Part shown: positions 1 through 8,115 of the stretch, piece after piece | How positions within the stretch are numbered: position 1 is the stretch's first letter | Layout of the letters: each line of letters starts with the position of its first letter | Assembly: GCA_900538355.1 (NCBI GenBank) | Contig: UPXS01000010.1 | Span: 16,709 to 80,708, forward strand | DNA: 64,000 bases | DNA from: an uncultured Veillonella sp. | GTDB lineage: Bacteria > Bacillota > Negativicutes > Veillonellales > Veillonellaceae | Direction: 5' to 3' | Program-made: the position numbers and the translations under genes | Notes under the pieces: model-generated | Database searches by the model: none | The model's input: the letters and a program-made list of their open reading frames with translations, nothing else | Told to the model about the DNA's origin: nothing

Positions 1-3000
1 TTTACTGCATCAGTATCGTTTTCACCAGCTTTAACGTTAACAATTTTGTTACCGCCATTATCTAAACCAGTGTTAGTCAACTTAACATCAGTAGTAGTAC
101 CACCTGCAGGAGCAGTGATTGTAACACCGTTGTTATCAACTTTTGTATTACCAGTAGTCAAGGAACCATCAGCATCCAAATCAACATTTTTAGCCAATTG
201 AACTTTCAATTTGCCATTAACATTGTTAACACCAATGTTATCGTTAGTAGTCAATTTATTTTTATCAGCACCACCAACGATATCTACTACGTTGTTAAGA
301 TGTTTCTTAAGAACTTTAGCATCATCTGTTTGACCATCGTCACCAGCAAACTTCATACCATCATCATGAGTTGCTACTTGATGTTCGTTGCCGTCTTTAT
401 CGTTGTAGAAGATACGAGTGATACCATCAACACCGTCTTTACCGTCAACGCCAGCTTTACCTTCTTTAACAGTAATATCAGCAGTTGCATTTTTACCATC
501 TTTACCAGCAGGGCCAGTTAAACCAATGTGACCTACGCCATCTTTACCGGAGATAGATACTGCATCTTTACCGTCTTTACCAGTGATACCAACTTTACCG
601 TTGTTACCATCTGTACCAGCTGCGCCAGTAGGACCAGTAATGGATACGCCATCTTCGCCATCCTTACCATCTTTACCATTAACAACTACTTTATCCAAGT
701 TAGTTAAGTCTTTGTTCAATGCATAAGTGTAAGTTTGGTTCTTATCAGCACCGATTTCTTGCTTGATAGTCAAGTTTTTACCTGCACCGAAGTTTACAGT
801 TTTACCGCTTGGTACTTCAGTTTCAGTTGCTGTACCATTGTTTTCAATATTACCAGTAGCATTTGTTTTGAAGCTGTAGTTATTACCAGCTGCAGGGATG
901 TTCAAGTCGGAGAAGTCGATAACTGCTTTAGTATCAGATACTGCTGTACCATTGCCATCATTGTATGTCAATGTAACTTTCTTAGTAGCTGCATCGTATT
1001 TGTATACGTTTTCAGTACCGCTTACTACGCCGCCTTTAGCTTCAGTGCTACCAGCTTTCACTGCTGTAGGAGCAATGTGAAGCTCATTTGCACGTAAAGC
1101 ATCAGCTGTAGATTTCAAGTCAGACACGTTAACAGCTGCATTTGGAGTCAAGCCATTAGCTGTATCTAATTTAGTTAAGTAATCTGCACCTGTTTGATTT
1201 TTAATAGCAGAGCCAACATTATTAACAATGGAGTTACCACCAGTTGTATTGCCTGCTGCATCTTGGATGGATACGATAACATCACTTGCAGGAACATCAT
1301 TACCAGGAGCACCATCAACATTAGTTGTGAAAGTACCATCTGGACGTTTAACTACTTTAGTGCCATCAGCTTTAGTGTAAACAGCTGGAGTTACAGCATT
1401 TACAGTGTAAGTTTTTTGACCTGTTGTAGCATCAGTTGCTTCACTTACATTTACATTTTCACCAGCTTTAACGACTGTGCCAAGACCAGTAATTACTTTC
1501 TTACCATCATTAGTGATATTGGAAAGATCGTTTTTAGCAATGCCTTTAATAACAGCAGTTTCACCTGCTACCAAGTTACCCTCGCCATCTGTGTATGTCA
1601 TAGTAACATTGCCATTGTTATCTACTGTATACTCATTGCCTGCAGTTGTTGCTGTGATGTGTTTTTCATCTTTAAGATTAGCAACTTTATTTACAGTTGT
1701 ACCACCGTCATTAGTGTATGTAATGCGGTCGCCATCTTTCTTAATTGTAGTAGTATTACCAGCTGCATCTTGTAAGCCGATTTCTTTAGTTGTTACTTTT
1801 TCAGTAGTTACGCTTGTAAGATCTTTAAGGTTTTTATCAAGAGCGTATGCAACCTCTGTATTACCTGCTTTGTCGTTAGTTTGAGTAACAGTTAAGTTTT
1901 TACCAGCTTGCATTGTAACGGATTTACCGTCTGCAATGTTTTGAGCTGTGTCACCAGCATGTGTACCTTCTGTAGCAGAAACTGCACCAGATTTCAAGTT
2001 CCAAGTAGATGCTGTGCCAGCAGCTGCATTTACATGCAAGTCATATGTTACTTGGTCGCCATTTGTTGTTTTATTAATTGTTACAGAGTTGTCGTTGGAA
2101 GTAACAACTGTACGAGCTGCTTTCAATTGATCGTAGTTAACAGCATCTGTGCCATCAGTACCAGGAGCTACATTAGTAATTTTCTTACTACCAGCATCAA
2201 TACCAGTTTTAGTAACAGATGGGCCACCAGTGATAGTTATGCCATCGTTGTTAACTTTAGTGTCACCAATTGTTAAGGAACCGTTTTTAGTCAAATCAAC
2301 ATCTTTGTTCAAGTCGTATTTAACTACGCCATCAGCTGCTACGGAAGCTGTTGTGTTAGAACCGTTAGTGAAGTTCAAACCTTTGTCCAATTTAACTTTT
2401 TGGTCACCAGTACCATTAGCTTTGTAAGTCAAAGGAATTTGTTTAGCTGCCTTATCACCATCGAATTTCACTTCGTATGTAGTGTTATGGTTTGCATCAT
2501 CTTTCACAGGGTTAACAGTGATAGGGTTATCTGCATCAGCTGTGTAGTTACCACCAGTAGTTGTACCACCGTTGTTAACTGTTACTGCTTCACGAGCTGC
2601 ATCTTTAACAGCATTACGGGAAACATTTACGGAGTATTGAGCATCTGGATCGCCAGGGTTTTTACCGTTTTCAACAGCAATGTCAGCCAAGTTAGTATCG
2701 CCAGCTGCGTCAGCTTTTTTAACTACACTTTCAGTAGAGGACGCACCACCAGGTGTAGAAGGATTAGTTACACTAATTTTGAAGTCTGTGTTATCACCAA
2801 CAGTTGTTGGAGTTACAGTTACATTAGTGGAACCAGAGGATACTGTATATGTTTTATTTAATTTAGTTTTAGCGTCATCGGACAAATCAGCTACTACATC
2901 TGTACCAGAAGCAGTTGTTTTGATGTATTGACCGTTGTTAGCACCAACTACACCAAAGCTCAAACCACCAGTTTTATTGAATTTTTGAGTATCTGTGTTA

Positions 3001-5741
3001 CCAGTGTTACCTGCTAATTTAATTGTGTTGTTGAAGCCATCGCTTACTTTTTTCAATTGGTCTTCAGTTGCTGCACGACCAGAAACAACAGTTGGGTTGG
3101 TAATATCCCAATCTTTGTTTTGTAAGCCGGTTACATAGCCACCTTTACCATCTAAGGAAATAGGGTTGTCGCCTTCAACTTTTACAACTTGATCACCAGC
3201 GAAGGAGATTTTACCAGAACCAGCACCATTTGTAATGGAAGAGATATCTGTCAAGTCACCTTGTACATTTACTTTGTACGGAGTAGCTGCTGTACCATCA
3301 CCTGTTACAGTAGTATTTTTACCAGCTTCAACTTTAGAAGGATCTGTGTTACCAGTAGCACCAGTGGAGCTTACTGTGTAAATATCATGACCATCTGTTG
3401 CATCTTGAGTCTTAGCAACAGTTACGCCATTACCAGCTTTAACTTCTGTCTTAGCGGATTTCAATTGTTTTACGTTAACTGCATCAGTATCATCTGTACC
3501 AGGAGCTACATTAGTGATTTTGCTACCACCCATGTTAAGTGGACCGCCAGTGATGTTGATGGAGTTGCCACCAATTGTCATTTTAGGACCATTGTCAGCA
3601 TTAGAAATAGATGTAATACCTTTCAAGTCGCCTTCTACATTAACTTTGTATGGATCGTCTTGAGTACCTTCACCAGTAACTTTAGTATTTTTACCATCTA
3701 CAAGTTTAGTTTTAGCGTCTTTTAATTGTTTTACGTTAACTGCATCAGTATCGTTTACACCAGCTTTTACATTAGTAATGTTTTTGTTACCAGCGTCGAT
3801 GCCATTTTTTGTAACAGATGGGCCACCAGTGATTGTTAAGCCATCGTTATTAACTTTAGTATCACCAATTGTTAAAGAACCATCTTTAGTCAAGTCAACG
3901 TCCTTGTTCAAGGAGTATGTGAATTGTTTATCAGTTTGATCTAATACAATGTTTTTACCAGCACTCAATGTTACAGTATCGCCAGGGCTTACTTTTTTGG
4001 ACGCTTGAGTACCTGTTACGCTACCACCGTTATTAGAGGAAACTACGTTCCAACCAGATTCGTTGATTGCTTTTGCAACATTGTCAGTTGTAGCAATGCC
4101 GTTTGTAGTAGGCGCTACTGCTTTACCATTAGTATTAGTAATATCAGCACCTATTTTAGCTTTTACTGTAACACCATTTTTATCAGCAGATGTAGAAATA
4201 AATGTAGGATCATCACCTTTAATTTTCAATGTACCATCATCTAACAATACATCGCCATTGCCAGTGTCACCAGCGTATTTCAAGTTAACGCTTCTCAATT
4301 GAGCTACGTTAACAGCATCAGTATCTGCAGTACCTGCAGCAAGACCTGTAATTTGACGAGTTGCAGTAGCACCGTCACCTACGGAAACAGCTGCCAATGT
4401 AGATGTTTGTGCAGTACCAGCTAGACCTGCATATTTGTTTGTACGATCTTCAGCTGGGTTGAAGCCTTTAACACCTTTATCGATAGATGTTTTAGATTGA
4501 GAACCAAGAGCAACGCCATCTTTAATAGATGCATTGGATTCTTGACCTAAAGCTGTTGCACTTTCAGCAGTAGCATTTGCTTTAAAACCAAGAGCAGAAG
4601 CACCTTTAGCAGTTGCTTGCGCAACACCGCCTATTGCAGTAGAAGCAGTACCAGTGGAGTTAGATTGCATACCAATTGCAATGGATCCTGTGCCAGTAGA
4701 TGTAGTTTTATAACCTTCACCATTACCAGCAATAGCGATAGCACCAGAACCAGTTGCTTCAGTACGAGCGCCAAGGGCAACAGAAACGTTAGCAGATGCT
4801 GTTGTTTTACGACCGATTGCAACAGTATCTTCTGCTGTCGCTTTATTCTCACGACCAATAGCGATCATTGTATTACCTGCGGCACGGCCACCACCAACAG
4901 TAGAGTCTGCAAGGTTATTTTGACCGATAGCAATACCACCACCAATATTCGCATTATTGGAAGTACCCATTGTGATAGTATCTTCTACTGCAGAAGTATT
5001 GCTTTCACCAATAGCTACAGCATTAAGACCTTCTGCCTTATTGCTATGACCAATAGCTGTGGCGTTTTGACCAGATGCAGTATTACGAGCACCAAGGGTT
5101 TGAGAGTTTTTACCGCTTGCTGTAGAGCCTGCGCCAACCGCTGTGGATTCAGTACCCGTTGCCTTAGCAATTGCACCAATACCAACTGCCATATGCGCAT
5201 TAGCTTTTGAATAGGAACCCATTGCAAGAGCATATGCATCTTGACCATTAGTTAATGCTTCAGAGTATGTACCAATAGCAATATTATCTGTATTATTAGC
5301 TTTTGCCACATTACCCATTGCAATAGTATTTCTACCAGTTGCCTGAGATCCTACGCCAATAGCAGATGCTGCAGGACCAGTTGCTGTATTTTGGTTACCA
5401 AGAGCCATAGAAGAATCTTGATTCGCCACATTGTTAGCACCATAAATAATATGACCGTTACCACTACCACCAGTTGTTCTATTTTGGAAACCAACTACAA
5501 CAGAGTTTGGAGTCACAGAGTTAGAACCATTATATGTGCCATTCGGTGAAATATTAACTGAACTGCCTCCCAACCCAACATCAGCATGCACCGGTGTACC
5601 TGCTGTAGCAGCTACCATAGCCAAACCAGCTAACACGCTAGCAAGAGCTTTTTTCTTACCACCATTGTTTTTCGCTACTTCGGAAACTACTACGTAGCAC
5701 TCTTTAGTTTTGCTCCAAACAACTTTAAAGATTTTATTCAT
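1..5741 (-). CDS. Giant trimeric autotransporter adhesin (YadA/Hag type), C-terminus outside window
   Basis: Surface adhesin of the type Vc secretion family; it would trimerise in the outer membrane and bind host cells or partner bacteria. The minus-strand frame is open from ATG 5739-5741 to the window edge, 1913 codons, so the membrane anchor is not seen. The N-terminus (MNKIFKVVWSK...) is an extended signal peptide region as in large type V proteins, followed by a hydrophobic core and an Ala-x-Ala cleavage zone near residue 50. Residues about 60-470 are YadA-head repeats. From about 477 on, repeated neck motifs (DTDAVNVAQLK type) alternate with stalk modules. Residues about 1690-1775 are collagen-like, with Gly-x-y runs such as GKDGVDG and GPAGKDG. 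The frame at the left edge still reads VKAGENDTDAV, so no frameshift is evident. An AAAGGGG sequence lies about 11 nt before the ATG. Family assignment is firm; ligand unknown. Confidence 0.93.
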   Translation of the reverse strand, partial: MNKIFKVVWSKTKECYVVVSEVAKNNGGKKKALASVLAGLAMVAATAGTPVHADVGLGGSSVNISPNGTYNGSNSVTPNSVVVGFQNRTTGGSGNGHIIYGANNVANQDSSMALGNQNTATGPAASAIGVGSQATGRNTIAMGNVAKANNTDNIAIGTYSEALTNGQDAYALAMGSYSKANAHMAVGIGAIAKATGTESTAVGAGSTASGKNSQTLGARNTASGQNATAIGHSNKAEGLNAVAIGESNTSAVEDTITMGTSNNANIGGGIAIGQNNLADSTVGGGRAAGNTMIAIGRENKATAEDTVAIGRKTTASANVSVALGARTEATGSGAIAIAGNGEGYKTTSTGTGSIAIGMQSNSTGTASTAIGGVAQATAKGASALGFKANATAESATALGQESNASIKDGVALGSQSKTSIDKGVKGFNPAEDRTNKYAGLAGTAQTSTLAAVSVGDGATATRQITGLAAGTADTDAVNVAQLRSVNLKYAGDTGNGDVLLDDGTLKIKGDDPTFISTSADKNGVTVKAKIGADITNTNGKAVAPTTNGIATTDNVAKAINESGWNVVSSNNGGSVTGTQASKKVSPGDTVTLSAGKNIVLDQTDKQFTYSLNKDVDLTKDGSLTIGDTKVNNDGLTITGGPSVTKNGIDAGNKNITNVKAGVNDTDAVNVKQLKDAKTKLVDGKNTKVTGEGTQDDPYKVNVEGDLKGITSISNADNGPKMTIGGNSINITGGPLNMGGSKITNVAPGTDDTDAVNVKQLKSAKTEVKAGNGVTVAKTQDATDGHDIYTVSSTGATGNTDPSKVEAGKNTTVTGDGTAATPYKVNVQGDLTDISSITNGAGSGKISFAGDQVVKVEGDNPISLDGKGGYVTGLQNKDWDITNPTVVSGRAATEDQLKKVSDGFNNTIKLAGNTGNTDTQKFNKTGGLSFGVVGANNGQYIKTTASGTDVVADLSDDAKTKLNKTYTVSSGSTNVTVTPTTVGDNTDFKISVTNPSTPGGASSTESVVKKADAAGDTNLADIAVENGKNPGDPDAQYSVNVSRNAVKDAAREAVTVNNGGTTTGGNYTADADNPITVNPVKDDANHNTTYEVKFDGDKAAKQIPLTYKANGTGDQKVKLDKGLNFTNGSNTTASVAADGVVKYDLNKDVDLTKNGSLTIGDTKVNNDGITITGGPSVTKTGIDAGSKKITNVAPGTDGTDAVNYDQLKAARTVVTSNDNSVTINKTTNGDQVTYDLHVNAAAGTASTWNLKSGAVSATEGTHAGDTAQNIADGKSVTMQAGKNLTVTQTNDKAGNTEVAYALDKNLKDLTSVTTEKVTTKEIGLQDAAGNTTTIKKDGDRITYTNDGGTTVNKVANLKDEKHITATTAGNEYTVDNNGNVTMTYTDGEGNLVAGETAVIKGIAKNDLSNITNDGKKVITGLGTVVKAGENVNVSEATDATTGQKTYTVNAVTPAVYTKADGTKVVKRPDGTFTTNVDGAPGNDVPASDVIVSIQDAAGNTTGGNSIVNNVGSAIKNQTGADYLTKLDTANGLTPNAAVNVSDLKSTADALRANELHIAPTAVKAGSTEAKGGVVSGTENVYKYDAATKKVTLTYNDGNGTAVSDTKAVIDFSDLNIPAAGNNYSFKTNATGNIENNGTATETEVPSGKTVNFGAGKNLTIKQEIGADKNQTYTYALNKDLTNLDKVVVNGKDGKDGEDGVSITGPTGAAGTDGNNGKVGITGKDGKDAVSISGKDGVGHIGLTGPAGKDGKNATADITVKEGKAGVDGKDGVDGITRIFYNDKDGNEHQVATHDDGMKFAGDDGQTDDAKVLKKHLNNVVDIVGGADKNKLTTNDNIGVNNVNGKLKVQLAKNVDLDADGSLTTGNTKVDNNGVTITAPAGGTTTDVKLTNTGLDNGGNKIVNVKAGENDTDAV

Positions 5742-6367
5742 ATTACTATGAACCCCTTTCTAAACAAGACACAATTACAATCCTTATAAAGTAATCAATA
5801 AAATACAAAAGATGGAAAAGCTCAAATTTCCCATACCAATAAGCCTTTCTGAGTATCTTTCATATTCTCTTCATTTTGTGTCATGAACAGAATATCATAT
5901 ATCGAAAATGTTGTAAATACTTTTCTTCATGTTTTTATCATAATCACCAAAGTTTATTGTCAGAACCTTTATTTTGTTAAATAAAATTTAATATATGGGT
6001 GATTTTTTACTCATTTTTTCGGTGTTTTATACGTATTTTATAAAATATAATCTATTTTTTTCTATGCAGTACGAGTTTTTTCGATAACTACATTAATGTA
6101 AGTTATAAATAAACGATTAATCGATTTAACAAGATTGATATTTGTCGATTTCAAGGCCTATTTATATATTATCTATAAAATATGGATTTCCAAAAATCCT
6201 GAGTCCGAATTCATAATAGTTTTTTGAAGGCTATTTCATAAATTGCTCACATACAGCTCTATAAATGAAAAAATATGATTGTATTATCTTATTTATCTGT
6301 GAAATTATGATATACTAAAGCATTATAAGGAACTTTAAATGGGTGTTAGTTCTAGAGGGGATGTATT
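5742..6367. other. AT-rich divergent intergenic region
   Basis: A 626-bp gap between the divergent giant adhesin and the methyltransferase. It is very AT-rich and no reading frame in it looks coding. For the plus-strand gene a TATACT at 6311-6316 is a plausible -10 element without a clear -35, and AGAGGGG at 6354-6360 is its ribosome-binding site. For the adhesin no convincing promoter hexamers were found. A long leader for the adhesin is possible, but no conserved structure is visible. Confidence 0.5.
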
Positions 6368-7933
6368 ATGAGCAAACAACATATAACAAGCATAGATCAA
6401 TCTAAAATAGACGCATTAAAAGAGTCTTATGATGACTTCCTATATGTGTCTAAAGCATTTTCTAATACATGTATTAGTTCTCTAATGGCTAAGGCACGTA
6501 TTTATGGTTTAGATCCTGTACCTGTAGAAGAGGCTCGCGTATTAGAGCTAGGTTCTTCCTGTGGCGGTAATATCATTCCTCAAGCGTTATATAATCCAAC
6601 AGCAACTTTCACCGGTATCGACCTATCCCCTACACAGGTAAAACATGGGAATGAATTAATCGAATCCATGGGTCTAAAAAATATTACATTATTAGAAAAG
6701 GACATCATGGATATTGATGACGCATTTGGTACCTTCGATTACATTATCGTTCATGGTATTTGGTCTTGGGTTCCTGACGTGGTGAAAGATAAAATCCTCA
6801 GCATTTGTAACCGAAATCTATCCGACCGTGGCGTAGCATATGTATCATACAATACATATCCTGGTTGGAAACGATTAGAGCAATTGCGGGATATTATGTT
6901 ATATTCTGAAAAGCATGCACCGAACGATTCATTACAAGAACGTACAGTGTACACAAAAAATGTATTGAAGCTCATTGCAGAAACAATGAAGCTAGATGAA
7001 CGGTCTACCAAAATTTCTGATTATAAGATCAAAAACATAAATCGTGTACTCCAATCTAACGATTACTACGTTGGTCATGAATACTTAGAGGCCATTAACG
7101 ATCCTGTGTATGTGTCTGAATTTATTGAGCGTGCTCAACAACAAGGTTGCGCTTATATCGGTGATGAAACCTTAAATCGTTCTTTTATCTCTTGGCTCGA
7201 TAGTGATGTAGAAAAAAATATTAGAACATTAGCTCGAGATAGCTACATTGATAAGGAGCAGTACTACGATTATGTGTATGATACTCAGTTCCGTATGGCC
7301 CTATTAACAAAATATAGCAACGAAGATAAAATTTCCCATGACGAAAGGGTTGAGAAGAAGGTACTAGATACACTATACTTCAACAATGCATTAGATGAAG
7401 AGCCTGGTGTTCCTCCAGAGTGGACCAATGTTATGCACATTAGCATTCAAGAATTAATGGATACAAAACGGCCTTTCAATGTGGCAGACATTTTAAAACA
7501 TATTGAAGAGCACCATCCTGGTTCTGAAATCGATACTGATGCTATGTATAGACGCTTATTCCATCTTGCTATCGTTGGTCACATTAATACATATGCTAAA
7601 AAGTATGATCAATTACCGTTTGTGGAAAATGAAACCTATATTCCAGAGCATTTCATAAACTATGTATCCACCCTTGTTGAAAAAGGTGGCTATCAGTACA
7701 TGTGCCTTGGTAACATGTATAATCAAATAGACTACTCTGTTGATGAAGGTTTATCGTACGTCATGAAATTGATGGCAAAACCAATTTCTCGTCAAGAATT
7801 GATTGATACGATGAACGAAAACATGACCGTTGAAAGAACAAAAGATGATGGCACTAAACACATTGTCTCCTCTGAACAATATTTAGACGAGTCCATCGCG
7901 CATATCCAAGCGTTAGGATATTTTGCAAAATAA
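6368..7933 (+). CDS. Class I SAM-dependent methyltransferase with methyltransferase regulatory domain
   Basis: Predicted cytoplasmic S-adenosylmethionine-dependent methyltransferase of 521 aa. The Rossmann-type domain covers about residues 45-190. Motif I is ELGSSCGGN at residues 60-68, an acidic motif II (GIDLSPTQ) follows, and a DYIIVHGIWSWV segment occupies the motif IV position. Downstream, about 215-300 resembles the methyltransferase regulatory domain (PF10119 type), and the rest is a helical C-terminal domain as in the long members of this family. The start is supported by AGAGGGG 7 nt upstream. It stands alone, divergent from the giant adhesin and followed at once by an intrinsic terminator. 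The substrate is unknown. Its place among adhesin genes could mean that a surface protein is methylated, but that is only an inference from position. Confidence 0.85.
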   Translation: MSKQHITSIDQSKIDALKESYDDFLYVSKAFSNTCISSLMAKARIYGLDPVPVEEARVLELGSSCGGNIIPQALYNPTATFTGIDLSPTQVKHGNELIESMGLKNITLLEKDIMDIDDAFGTFDYIIVHGIWSWVPDVVKDKILSICNRNLSDRGVAYVSYNTYPGWKRLEQLRDIMLYSEKHAPNDSLQERTVYTKNVLKLIAETMKLDERSTKISDYKIKNINRVLQSNDYYVGHEYLEAINDPVYVSEFIERAQQQGCAYIGDETLNRSFISWLDSDVEKNIRTLARDSYIDKEQYYDYVYDTQFRMALLTKYSNEDKISHDERVEKKVLDTLYFNNALDEEPGVPPEWTNVMHISIQELMDTKRPFNVADILKHIEEHHPGSEIDTDAMYRRLFHLAIVGHINTYAKKYDQLPFVENETYIPEHFINYVSTLVEKGGYQYMCLGNMYNQIDYSVDEGLSYVMKLMAKPISRQELIDTMNENMTVERTKDDGTKHIVSSEQYLDESIAHIQALGYFAK

Positions 7934-7988
7934 ATCGCAAATAATATAATCACAAACAATATCGAAAATTACATAATATGAGAACTAC

Positions 7989-8025
7989 AAAAGGAGTAAC
8001 TGGTCATATCAGTTACTCCTTTTTT
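7989..8025. terminator. Bidirectional intrinsic terminator
   Basis: A 12-bp perfect stem (AAGGAGTAACTG, 7991-8002, with its complement at 8010-8021) encloses a 7-nt loop. A T run follows on the plus strand and an A run precedes it. It lies 56 bp after the methyltransferase and can also stop minus-strand transcripts from the SLH-bearing adhesin. Confidence 0.88.
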
Positions 8026-8030
8026 GATTC

Positions 8031-8074
8031 ACTACTATGCGACCTCAGGGTGGAGTTGAGGTATGCATAGTAGT
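8031..8074. other. Long two-tier hairpin next to the terminator
   Basis: Perfect outer arms ACTACTATGC (8031-8040) and GCATAGTAGT (8065-8074) flank inner arms ACCTCA (8042-8047) and TGAGGT (8057-8062), with a 9-nt G-rich loop. It lies 41 bp beyond the stop of the SLH-bearing adhesin. It has no U-tract, so it may protect the mRNA 3' end or be an independent palindrome. It is not repeated elsewhere in the window. Confidence 0.5.
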
Positions 8075-8115
8075 TACTTATTAAGTTGTGTGAACACTAT
8101 CAACTAATAGTATCC

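Noticed and set aside
198..2861. Long Cys/Ser/Thr-rich open frames on the plus strand opposite the giant adhesin
   Set aside because: They are mirror images of repetitive adhesin codons, lack ribosome-binding sites, and have improbable composition.
1..5741. Frameshift in the giant adhesin
   Set aside because: The frame is open from the start codon to the window edge, and reads the expected neck motif at both ends.
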